Shown here: piece by piece, positions 26,915 to 33,627 of the stretch | Position numbering within the stretch: position 1 is the stretch's first letter | Layout of the letters: each line of letters begins with the position of its first letter | Source of the DNA: an uncultured Eubacteriales bacterium | GTDB lineage: Bacteria; Bacillota; Clostridia; Oscillospirales; Oscillospiraceae | Length of the DNA: 64,000 nt | Reading direction: 5' to 3' | NCBI GenBank assembly: GCA_900546615.1 | Contig: URDJ01000001.1 | Span: 62,001-126,000 of the forward strand | Made by a program: the position numbers and the translations under genes | The notes under the pieces: model-generated | Database searches by the model: none | The model's input: the letters and a program-made list of their open reading frames with translations, nothing else | What the model was told of the DNA's origin: nothing

Positions 26915-27364
26915 TTGGTGGACTGTGAAAAATATATGCGCGAGGCGCTCTCGCTTGCACAGGAAGCGGCGCGCGCAGGCGAGGTGCCCGTGGGCTGCGT
27001 CGTATTCGACGAGTCGGGCCGGATAATAGGCCGGGGCCGCAACCGCAGAGAGGAACTGCCCGACGCCAGCGCCCACGCCGAGGTAGAGGCCATCAGACAG
27101 GCATGCAGGGAACGGGGCGCCTGGGACCTCACGGGCTGCGGCCTCGCCGTTACGCTCGAGCCCTGTCCGATGTGCGCCGGAGCCATCATCAATTCGCGCA
27201 TATCGACGCTCATCTACGGAGCAAAGGAGCCGCGCAGCGGCTCCGTCGGCAGCGTCATCAACCTGTTCGAGGAAAACTACGGGCATCGTCCGCGGGTTTA
27301 CGGCGGCGTCATGAGAGCCGAATGCGCTGCGGTACTCACGGAGTTTTTCAGGCAAATGAGGTAA
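26915..27364 (+). CDS. tadA: tRNA-specific adenosine deaminase TadA
   Basis: 149-residue zinc deaminase that makes inosine at wobble position 34 of tRNA(Arg)ACG. The active-site set is visible: HAEVEAI (H54 ligand, E56 proton shuttle) and PCPMC (C84, C87 ligands). RISTLIYGAKEPRSGSVGS is typical of TadA rather than of free cytidine deaminases. The start is TTG (26915) or the adjacent GTG; both lie just after a GGGGTGG stretch. It is divergent from mntP with a very short gap and has its own terminator. Confidence 0.93.
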   Translation: MVDCEKYMREALSLAQEAARAGEVPVGCVVFDESGRIIGRGRNRREELPDASAHAEVEAIRQACRERGAWDLTGCGLAVTLEPCPMCAGAIINSRISTLIYGAKEPRSGSVGSVINLFEENYGHRPRVYGGVMRAECAAVLTEFFRQMR

Positions 27365-27370
27365 AGAATT

Positions 27371-27400
27371 CCACCCGGTGTATGAGCCGGGTGGTTTTTA
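27371..27400 (+). terminator. Terminator after tadA
   Basis: CCACCCGG and CCGGGTGG arms with an 8-base loop, then GTTTTTAT. It lies between tadA and the convergent phosphoribosyltransferase gene. Confidence 0.82.
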
Positions 27401-27955
27401 TCATTCCTTAACCGTGCCGTCGGCGTTGAAAAGGGGCAGCGGAGCAAGGGTTATAATGTCGTCCCTGCGGGCGGCGTCGCCCTCGGCGAGGACGGCCATC
27501 TTGCCGGCAATGATGCCCCCGGCTTTTTTGACCAGCTCCTCAACGGCGTGCAGGCTCTCACCGGTGGAGATGACATCGTCTATTATGAGTATCCTCTTGC
27601 CGCGCATCAGCTCCGCGTCTGCGGTGTCGATGACGAGCTTCTGGATGTGCATGGTGGTGATGGAACGCACCTCGACCTCAAACACGCCGGTCATGTAGGC
27701 CTTGGCGCCCTTGCGGGCCAGAAAATACTTCTCGGCACCCGACTGCCTCGCCATTTCATAGAGCAGGGGTATGGCCTTGGCCTCGGGAGCAATTATGTAG
27801 TCGTACTCGGGAGCGCGCTTCAAAAGCTCGGCCGCGCAGTGCACCGTGAGCTCGACGTCGCCGAACATGACGAAGGCGCCGATGTACAGATCGTCGGTCA
27901 CGCGGCAGAGCGGCAGGTCGCGTTTGAGACCGGCGACGTCCATCTCGTAAGTCAT
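27401..27955 (-). CDS. Adenine phosphoribosyltransferase-like PRTase
   Basis: 184-residue type I phosphoribosyltransferase. The PRPP-binding loop is ILIIDDVISTGESLHA (about 121-136), and the fold order matches Apt: N-terminal YDYIIAPEAKAIPLLYEMAR, where GIDARGFIFG would occur in canonical Apt. The altered N-terminal substrate region, EAKAIPL, means the base may not be adenine; related clostridial proteins are annotated only as adenine phosphoribosyltransferase-family. ATG start with GGAGGG 8 bases upstream. It is a single-gene unit. Confidence 0.85.
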   Translation of the reverse strand: MTYEMDVAGLKRDLPLCRVTDDLYIGAFVMFGDVELTVHCAAELLKRAPEYDYIIAPEAKAIPLLYEMARQSGAEKYFLARKGAKAYMTGVFEVEVRSITTMHIQKLVIDTADAELMRGKRILIIDDVISTGESLHAVEELVKKAGGIIAGKMAVLAEGDAARRDDIITLAPLPLFNADGTVKE

Positions 27956-28352
27956 TTGAATCCCTCCAAAAGAAACTGTGTTGACCGCCCGGAGAGCGGC
28001 ATATCATTTCCTAAAACATATTAATTATACAGGATTGCCCGGCAAAAGCAAGCACAATTTAGCGCAGATGACAATTAATTTAGCGATTTTGATAGATAAA
28101 GCCTCAGAAATTGACAAATTGCAATCAATTAGTCAGCTTGCACAATTTTTAGGCAAAAATGAAGAAATTGTCGGCATATATATGAGTATTTTGAATAAAG
28201 AAAATTAACAGACAAATTAAGGACTTGTAAACGGCGCTTTTTTGGTGTAAATTATAAATACGGAGATGAGGGATACATCTCCACGGATTGGGAGGGCCGG
28301 CGCTTTAACGGGATATAAGCACCGGCTATATTAAAATTTGGGAGGGAAATCA
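27956..28352. other. AT-rich intergenic stretch with a possible structured leader
   Basis: This 397-base gap is strikingly AT-rich from about 28000 to 28260 compared with the rest of the window. A 46-codon frame (28069-28208) has no ribosome site and is not called. A promoter-like TTGTAA (28225-28230) with TAAATT 16 bases on could read the transporter. Two stem-loops follow: 28262-28282 (7-bp arms) and 28296-28326 (GCCGG-GCTT/AAGC-CCGGC, each strand with one unpaired base, 11-base loop). They precede the GGGAGGG ribosome site. No known riboswitch class was recognised. Confidence 0.45.
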
Positions 28353-29825
28353 ATGGATCAAAAATCTCAGCATCTGGAACATGAACGCGGTTCATGGGGC
28401 TCCAACTTTGGCTTCCTGATGGCCGCCGTCGGCTCGGCGGTCGGCCTGGGCAACATTTGGGGCTTCCCGTACAAGATGGGTATGACGGGCGGCTTCGCCT
28501 TCCTCATCGTCTACCTCATACTGGTCGTGGTCGTGGGCTGCGTCGTCATGCTGGGCGAGCTCGCGCTGGGCCGCAAGACCGGGCGCGGCGCCGTCGGCGC
28601 TTACATGCAGTTCTCCAAAAAGCACAAGTGGGTAGGTTTCCTCGGCGTTATCGCGGGATTCTGCCTGCTGGCGTTCTACAACGTGCTCGGCGGCATGGTC
28701 ATGCGCTATATGTTCGGTTTCTTCTTTGAGATCGTAGGCATTGACGGATTCGCGGGCCAAGGCACCGGCTTCTTCGGCTTCCTGCTCTACGACTACGGCG
28801 GGATGCTCTTCTTCCACGTGCTCTTCGTCATCATAAACATCCTCATAGTCATGGGCGGCGTCGAGAGCGGTATCGAGAAATTCTCCTCCGTCGCCATGCC
28901 GGCGCTGTTCTTCATCCTGCTCTTCGTTGTTGTCTACATAGCCTTCCAGGACGGCGCGGCAGAGGGCTACGCCTTCATGTTCAAGCCCGAGTTCTCCGCC
29001 ATGAGCGGCTTCTCCGGCTTCCTGAACGTCCTGAAGACGGCGGCAGGCCAGATGTTCTTCTCGCTCTCGCTTGGCATGGGCTGCATGATAACCTATGGCT
29101 CATACCTGGATAAGAAGGAGGACCTGCAGAAGAATGCCATCATCATCCCCGCCTGCGACACCCTCATCGCCATCATGGCCGGCATGGCCGTTCTGCCCGC
29201 CTGCGCGGCCTACGACGTGCCCTACGCCTCCGGCCCGGGACTTCTGTTCACCTCCATGCAGCAGGTCTTCACGAACATGGGTGAGTTTGGCGCCTTCGTC
29301 GGCTTCCTGTTCTACTTCCTGGTGTTCATCGCGGCTGTGACGAGTTCCATCTCCCTGCTCGAGGTCGTCTGCACCTACCGTATCGACGCTGCCATCGACA
29401 AGGGCAAGAAGCCGAACCGTCAGAAGATCACCTGCATCGCTGCGGGCCTTATCTTCGTCGTCGGCCTGCCGGTCGCTCTGGACGCTCTGGGCAGCGGCGG
29501 CGCGATCGTCCCGGCTCCGTTCGAGATTATCGGCTATCAGGCGGCCGAGGGATACAAGGTTCCGATGGCCATAGACTGCTGGCTCGACTTCTTTGACACT
29601 ATCTCTGAGGGCGTCCTGATGCCGTTCGGCGCACTGGCGATGAGCGTTCTCATCGGCTGGGTATACAAGACCAAGAAAGCAGTCGTACCGGAGTGCGAAC
29701 AGGCCGGACACAAGTTCTGGGGCTATGGCTTCTTCAATGTCTGCTTCAAGTTTATCGTTCCCGCCATCATGATCCTCGTCCTCGTGGCTCAGGTCATCGA
29801 CTTCTTTGTTCCGAAGCCGCTGTGA
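28353..29825 (+). CDS. Sodium-dependent transporter, NSS (SLC6) family
   Basis: 490-residue sodium:amino-acid symporter of the LeuT/NSS family with about 11 helices, the usual number for bacterial members. The first helix has GSAVGLGNIWGFPY, the sodium- and substrate-binding signature, and helix 6 has FFSLSLGMGCMITYGSY. Substrate is probably an aromatic or branched amino acid, but is not readable from sequence. The ATG at 28353 lies 7 bases after GGGAGGG; a TTG 15 bases upstream is before that site. An upstream leader with two hairpins (28262-28326) may control it. No small MetS-type partner gene follows. Confidence 0.93.
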   Translation: MDQKSQHLEHERGSWGSNFGFLMAAVGSAVGLGNIWGFPYKMGMTGGFAFLIVYLILVVVVGCVVMLGELALGRKTGRGAVGAYMQFSKKHKWVGFLGVIAGFCLLAFYNVLGGMVMRYMFGFFFEIVGIDGFAGQGTGFFGFLLYDYGGMLFFHVLFVIINILIVMGGVESGIEKFSSVAMPALFFILLFVVVYIAFQDGAAEGYAFMFKPEFSAMSGFSGFLNVLKTAAGQMFFSLSLGMGCMITYGSYLDKKEDLQKNAIIIPACDTLIAIMAGMAVLPACAAYDVPYASGPGLLFTSMQQVFTNMGEFGAFVGFLFYFLVFIAAVTSSISLLEVVCTYRIDAAIDKGKKPNRQKITCIAAGLIFVVGLPVALDALGSGGAIVPAPFEIIGYQAAEGYKVPMAIDCWLDFFDTISEGVLMPFGALAMSVLIGWVYKTKKAVVPECEQAGHKFWGYGFFNVCFKFIVPAIMILVLVAQVIDFFVPKPL

Positions 29826-29857
29826 GCGCAGGAATAGCATAAACAATAAAAAAGATA

Positions 29858-29889
29858 AAAACACCCGGTCCTGCGACCGGGTGTTTTTA
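29858..29889. terminator. Bidirectional terminator between the NSS gene and the permuted binding protein
   Basis: ACACCCGGTC and GACCGGGTGT form a perfect 10-bp stem with a CTGC loop. It is flanked by A residues before and T residues after, so it works on both strands. Confidence 0.9.
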
Positions 29890-30681
29890 TCCGTAGTACG
29901 CTAGTGAGATGCTGTAGACGATGATGGCGTCGACCTGGCGGCTTGTAAGCGCGTCCAGGAGGGCTTTGGAGCCGCCCGTGAGCCGCTTTATCTGGTCGAA
30001 GCGGTTCATTAGCTTTTCGTCGGCCGAGAGCGCTTCTATGAACTTGCTCTCGGTGGTGATGCCGAGACTCTGGCCGTTCAGGCCCCTGAGCGTCTTTGCA
30101 CCCCCGTCGGCGAGCGTGACAAGCACGATGTCGTTTGAGAGGTAGGGCGAGAGCGTCTCGAACTTGCCCTCGGAGTTATCCAGCACGAGGCCTCCCCACG
30201 CGACGTCTATGTTCCCGCTGGAGAGCTCGACGTAGGCGTTCTCGGCCTTGATAGAGATGAACTTGACATCCCAGCCGAGACGACGGCACACTTCTCTTGC
30301 CAGCTCGACGTCGAAGCCGGTGTAATTGCCGTTCTCCATGTAGCTCATGGGGAAGACGTCGGTGTCCACGCCGACGAGCAGGGTCCTGTAGGCTGCGGCG
30401 CCGACCTTCTCGAGAGCGCTGATATCCTTGGAGAAGGTGGTCTTGTCCTCGCCGAACCACTGCATGGCGAGACGCTGCACCGTGCCGTCCGCAGCGAGCA
30501 CCTTGAGCGCCGCTTCGACATAGTACTGCACGTAGTCCCCGTCGCGGAAGCCTATCGAGAACGACTGGGTCTCAAGCGTTTCCAGTATCCTGTACCTGCC
30601 CGATATCTTCCCGCAGCCGGCCAGCGGCAGCATGAGGCACAGGGCCAGCGCCAGCGCTATATATTTGATTTTACGTTTCAC
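29887..30681 (-). CDS. Circularly permuted amino-acid-type substrate-binding lipoprotein
   Basis: 264-residue lipoprotein: signal peptide and LPLAGC lipobox (C23). Residues 39-79 (SFSIGFRDGDYVQYY..., then LAADGTVQRLAMQWFGED) match what is normally the very end of an SBP_bac_3 protein. Residues 100-264 (LLVGVDTDVFPMSYMENGNY, then GFDVELAREV, IDVAWGGLVL, and finally VDAIIVYSISLAYYG) match the normal beginning and middle. The stop falls at the inter-lobe hinge, so the order is rotated rather than truncated. The start is GTG. It follows the amino acid ABC genes on the same strand, behind a terminator-like hairpin, and may be a second receptor for that transporter. Confidence 0.82.
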   Translation of the reverse strand: MKRKIKYIALALALCLMLPLAGCGKISGRYRILETLETQSFSIGFRDGDYVQYYVEAALKVLAADGTVQRLAMQWFGEDKTTFSKDISALEKVGAAAYRTLLVGVDTDVFPMSYMENGNYTGFDVELAREVCRRLGWDVKFISIKAENAYVELSSGNIDVAWGGLVLDNSEGKFETLSPYLSNDIVLVTLADGGAKTLRGLNGQSLGITTESKFIEALSADEKLMNRFDQIKRLTGGSKALLDALTSRQVDAIIVYSISLAYYG

Positions 30682-30702
30682 CCCGGTCTCAGCCCCTCAA
30701 AA

Positions 30703-30749
30703 CAAAAAATGGCTGCGCCCACACGGGACGCAACCATAATAGTATTATA
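30703..30749 (-). promoter_or_regulatory. Promoter element overlapping a terminator-like leader
   Basis: On the minus strand a TATAAT (30749-30744) is followed by a GGTTGCG/CGCAGCC stem (arms 30735-30729 and 30717-30711) and TTTTTTGTTTTG (30710-30701). The hairpin ends about 20 bases before the GTG of the permuted binding protein. It can terminate transcripts from the ABC genes; if the TATAAT is a real -10, it also lies in the leader of the next gene as an attenuator. Confidence 0.5.
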
Positions 30750-30790
30750 TTCGACAGCCACATTCAAGTGGAAATTTGTAAATTCTCTAC

Positions 30791-31570
30791 TCACTGCCCG
30801 TAGCTCGAGAGGAATTTCCGCGTCCTCTCCATCTGCGGGTTATCGATTATCTCCGGGCCGCCCTGCTCGACGATAAAGCCGCCGTCCATGAAAATGATGC
30901 TGTCGGAGACCTCGCGAGCGAAGTGCATCTCGTGGGTGACGATTATCATGGTCGTTTTGCGCTCGGCGAGCTCGCGTATGACACGGAGCACCTCGCCGGT
31001 GAGCTCGGGGTCGAGGGCGCTCGTCGGCTCGTCGAAGCAGAGGATGTCCGGGTGCAGGGCGAGGGCGCGCGCTATGGCGACGCGCTGCTGCTGCCCGCCG
31101 GAGAGCTGGTGCGGGTAGTGCCCCGTGCGGTCGGAGAGGCCCATCGAATCGAGCAGCTCGAGGCCCTCTCTGTCAATGGCATCATAAATGGCCTTCTTGT
31201 TCTGCTTGAAATCCGGGCGTTCCTTCGCCAGCAGCTTGCTTGCCAACGTGACGTTTCCGAGCGCAGTATACTGCGGAAAGAGATTGAAACTCTGGAACAC
31301 CAGCCCAAAATGCAGCCGCTTTTTCCTGACATCGGCTTCCCGCTTTGTGGAGGGGTCCTCAGCATCGAAAAGGACCTCGCCGTTCACGGCGATGCTCCCG
31401 GCGTCCGGCGTCTCGAGGAAGTTCAGGCAGCGCAGCAGAGTGGTCTTGCCCGAGCCGGAGGAACCTATGATGCTAAGCGCCTGCCCCTGCTCGAGGGAAA
31501 AGCTGATGTCGTTTAGGACCTTCGTCTTGTCGAAGTGCTTTTCAAGGTTTTTGACTTCCAGTATCGACAT
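30791..31570 (-). CDS. Polar amino acid ABC transporter, ATP-binding protein
   Basis: 259-residue ATPase of the GlnQ/HisP type. Walker A is GSSGSGKT (36-43), the signature is LSGGQQQR, Walker B is LCFDEPTSALD and the switch histidine is in IIVTHEMHFA. It energises uptake by the permease encoded just upstream (12-base gap) with the binding protein at 32609-33475. A slightly long insert (VLFDAEDPSTKREADVRKKR) before the Q-loop is common in this family. The substrate is a polar amino acid, perhaps cystine or an acidic type; not determinable. Confidence 0.94.
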   Translation of the reverse strand: MSILEVKNLEKHFDKTKVLNDISFSLEQGQALSIIGSSGSGKTTLLRCLNFLETPDAGSIAVNGEVLFDAEDPSTKREADVRKKRLHFGLVFQSFNLFPQYTALGNVTLASKLLAKERPDFKQNKKAIYDAIDREGLELLDSMGLSDRTGHYPHQLSGGQQQRVAIARALALHPDILCFDEPTSALDPELTGEVLRVIRELAERKTTMIIVTHEMHFAREVSDSIIFMDGGFIVEQGGPEIIDNPQMERTRKFLSSYGQ

Positions 31571-31582
31571 TGCCGCACCCCC

Positions 31583-32518
31583 TTACCTGAAGAACTCGAG
31601 CCTGCGCTCCAGCCTGCCAAGCAGGAAGGAGACGACGCCGTTGAAGACGAGGTAATACACGCCGGTGAAGAGCAGCGGCCAGATGAGGCCTGAGTAGCCA
31701 TGCGAGCCTTTGAGGAAGGCGTAGCCGGCCCAGATTACCTCCTGATAGGAGATGATACGCGCGAGGGAGGTGTCCTTGACAAGGGTGATGATCTCGTTTG
31801 ACATGGGCGGCACGATGCGCTTTATCATCTGCAGAAGGGTGACATGGCGGAAGATCTGGCCCTTCGTCATGCCGAGCACCTGCCCTGCCTCCTGCTGGCC
31901 TATCGGCACGCCCTGGATGCCGCCGCGGTAGATCTCGGAGAAGTAACAGGCGTAGTTGATGATGAACATGACCGCCGCCGCGGCGAAGCGGCCCTCGGCA
32001 AAGCTCCAGGGGTTGGTGGGCAGGATGTAGCCGGGTATGTAGAAGACAATGAGAAGCTGGAGCATGAGCGGCGTGCCGCGGATGACCCAGACCACAAAAC
32101 GGCTCAGGAGCGATATCGGCCTGAAGCCGAGCAGCAGCCGCGAGCTGCGACCCAGAGAGCGCAGAAGCGAGCGGGTCTGTTTTTCACTGAGCACGCATTC
32201 CAGCTGGGCAAGCTGTTTTTTCTCGCTCTGGCTGAGCTCCGCCCCACTGCCGGCCTTCGCGAGCAGGCTGTTCCTTCGGGCGGCGCTGCCCGGACTCTTG
32301 TCGCCGTGGGTGAGCGGCAGTCCATCGTCCAGCCTGTGCTGGAGCTGCTGCTGCCAGGCGAGCTTCCTTCGCCCCAAAACCCCCAGAGGCGCCCAGCGGT
32401 TCATGGAGCCGAAGCAGACTATGAGTCCGAGGGGTATGGAGCCTACGAGCGTCACAACAAAGAGTCTGAGCGTCTGCACAAAACCCTCGTTGAGCGCGGA
32501 TATTACGGTCTGGAACAT
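31583..32518 (-). CDS. Polar amino acid ABC transporter permease with a cytoplasmic insertion
   Basis: 311-residue permease of the HisMQ family. It has the conserved RGTPLMLQLLIVFY, a five-helix core and the EAA-type coupling loop EAGQVLGMTKGQIFRHVTLLQ. It is about 80 residues longer than usual: between the first helix and RGTPLM, residues 41-130 hold a charged, mostly helical insert (HGDKSPGSAARRNSLLAKAG, then ELSQSEKKQLAQLECVLSEK) that should face the cytoplasm. The reading frame is intact. The insert could dock a regulator or the ATPase; no homologue is recognised. Confidence 0.88.
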   Translation of the reverse strand: MFQTVISALNEGFVQTLRLFVVTLVGSIPLGLIVCFGSMNRWAPLGVLGRRKLAWQQQLQHRLDDGLPLTHGDKSPGSAARRNSLLAKAGSGAELSQSEKKQLAQLECVLSEKQTRSLLRSLGRSSRLLLGFRPISLLSRFVVWVIRGTPLMLQLLIVFYIPGYILPTNPWSFAEGRFAAAAVMFIINYACYFSEIYRGGIQGVPIGQQEAGQVLGMTKGQIFRHVTLLQMIKRIVPPMSNEIITLVKDTSLARIISYQEVIWAGYAFLKGSHGYSGLIWPLLFTGVYYLVFNGVVSFLLGRLERRLEFFR

Positions 32519-32545
32519 TTGCTTGGGACCACTCCTGTTCGCGCC

Positions 32546-32577
32546 GAAAGCAGAGGCGCGTCACGTCCTCTGCTTTC
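32546..32577 (-). promoter_or_regulatory. Stem-loop between binding-protein and permease genes
   Basis: GAAAGCAGAGG and CCTCTGCTTTC form an 11-bp perfect stem with a 10-base loop in the 90-base gap. It lacks a T-run, so it is more likely a 3'-stabilising or partial attenuating hairpin that keeps binding-protein mRNA in excess. Confidence 0.55.
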
Positions 32578-32608
32578 AGCTTATTCTCTCAAATTATCGT
32601 GTCGGGCC

Positions 32609-33475
32609 TTACTCCTGCGGGATGAGCGCCGCAGTGACGCCGTAGGTCTCGGCGAGCTCCTGCATCGTGCCGTCGGCCCAGGCGGCGGCGAAGAAGTCGT
32701 TGAGCGCCGCGCACAGGTCGCTGCCCTTGCGGAAGCCGACGCCGTACTCCTCGCTGTTGAGGCTTATCGTGTAGGTGAGGTCGGCATAGCTCGTGCCCTC
32801 GCCCACCATGGCGGCGGCCATGAGGCTGTCGATGATGGCGGCCTGGCAGGTGCCGGAGCTGACCTCGAGCACCGCAGTGGCCTGGTCGATGACCTCGGTG
32901 TAGTTAAAGCCGTTCTCTATGGCCATGTCCATGCCGGCAGAACCGCTCTCGACCGCAAACTGCAGATCGGCCATGCTCGCGGCGTCGGGGTAGTTCTCGG
33001 CCTCGGCAGCAGGCAGGATGACGACCTGGGCGTTGTTGCAGTAGGCGTTGGAGCACTCCATGGAGGAGAGCACCTCGTCGGTGAGGGTCATGCCGTTCCA
33101 GACGACGTCGATGGTCTTGCCGTCAAGCTCGAAGACCTTGTTGCCCCACTCGATCTCCTGAAATACGACCTCGACGCCGAGGCTCTCGGCAAAGGCCTTC
33201 GCGAGGTCGGCGTCAAAGCCTATCCACTCGCCGCTCTCGTCCTGATAGTCCATGGGCGCGAAGTTGGTGATTCCGACGACCAGCGTGCCCTTGTCCTGAA
33301 CATAGGCGAGGTCGCTGTCGACCGCATCGTCGCCGCCCTCGTCGGCGGGCTCGGTCACGTCGGAGGGTGCGTCGCTCGCGGGCGCGCCGGTGGGGTCGGA
33401 GGCCGCGGGCTCGCCGCAGGCGGCCAGTGCAAATACCATGCAAAGCGCAAGCATGAGTGCAAGAATCTTTTTCAT
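32609..33475 (-). CDS. Polar amino acid ABC transporter, substrate-binding lipoprotein
   Basis: 288-residue lipoprotein with a signal peptide and ALAAC lipobox (C20). An Asp-, Pro- and Glu-rich linker follows (about 21-55), then a normal-order SBP_bac_3 domain: LVVGITNFAPMDYQDESGEW, GFDADLAKAFAESLGV, IDVVWNGMTLT and the C-terminal GVGFRKGSDLCAALND ending in DGTMQELAETYGV. It is the first gene of the minus-strand ABC operon. The paralogue at 29887-30681 has the same parts in rotated order. Candidate promoter at 33519-33549. Confidence 0.93.
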   Translation of the reverse strand: MKKILALMLALCMVFALAACGEPAASDPTGAPASDAPSDVTEPADEGGDDAVDSDLAYVQDKGTLVVGITNFAPMDYQDESGEWIGFDADLAKAFAESLGVEVVFQEIEWGNKVFELDGKTIDVVWNGMTLTDEVLSSMECSNAYCNNAQVVILPAAEAENYPDAASMADLQFAVESGSAGMDMAIENGFNYTEVIDQATAVLEVSSGTCQAAIIDSLMAAAMVGEGTSYADLTYTISLNSEEYGVGFRKGSDLCAALNDFFAAAWADGTMQELAETYGVTAALIPQE

Positions 33476-33518
33476 CTTTACATTTCTCCTTCATTCACTA
33501 CCTGTTTCAACAGGCGGT

Positions 33519-33549
33519 ATCATACTACCACATTAGCGAAATAAAGCAA
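33519..33549 (-). promoter_or_regulatory. Candidate promoter of the amino acid ABC operon
   Basis: On the minus strand TTGCTT and TATGAT are 19 bases apart; the spacer is long, so confidence is modest. The predicted leader contains a CCTGTT/AACAGG inverted repeat (33501-33514). Confidence 0.4.
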
Positions 33550-33567
33550 TACCTTTCACGCATTTTT

Positions 33568-33590
33568 ACCTGTGCAATTTCTGCACAGGT
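33568..33590. repeat. Perfect inverted repeat between divergent promoters
   Basis: ACCTGTGCA (33568-33576) and TGCACAGGT (33582-33590) with a 5-base centre. Its right end touches the mnmG -35 box, and the left end lies upstream of the ABC operon promoter. This is a natural operator position; no cognate regulator is identified. Confidence 0.5.
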
Positions 33591-33618
33591 TGATTTAAGG
33601 TGCGGCTGGTAGTATAAT
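33590..33618 (+). promoter_or_regulatory. Sigma-A-type promoter for mnmG-mnmA
   Basis: TTGATT and TATAAT with exactly 17 bases between. The expected start point (33624-33626) is only 2-4 bases before the mnmG ATG, so the transcript would be nearly leaderless. Confidence 0.72.
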
Positions 33619-33627
33619 TTTAGGGTT

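Noticed and set aside
28069..28208. A 46-codon AT-rich frame (MTINLAILIDKASEIDKLQS...)
   Set aside because: The peptide looks protein-like, but no ribosome site precedes it and no family is recognised. It may be a fragment of a decayed gene, but the evidence is too thin to call.
28262..28326. Possible guanidine-II, THF or glycine riboswitch
   Set aside because: Some short matches (ACGG loop, GGAG) exist, but the required conserved loops and spacing do not fit any of these classes.
31844..33544. A 566-codon plus-strand frame opposite the amino acid ABC genes
   Set aside because: Composition typical of an antisense shadow; all minus-strand genes below it carry clear motifs.
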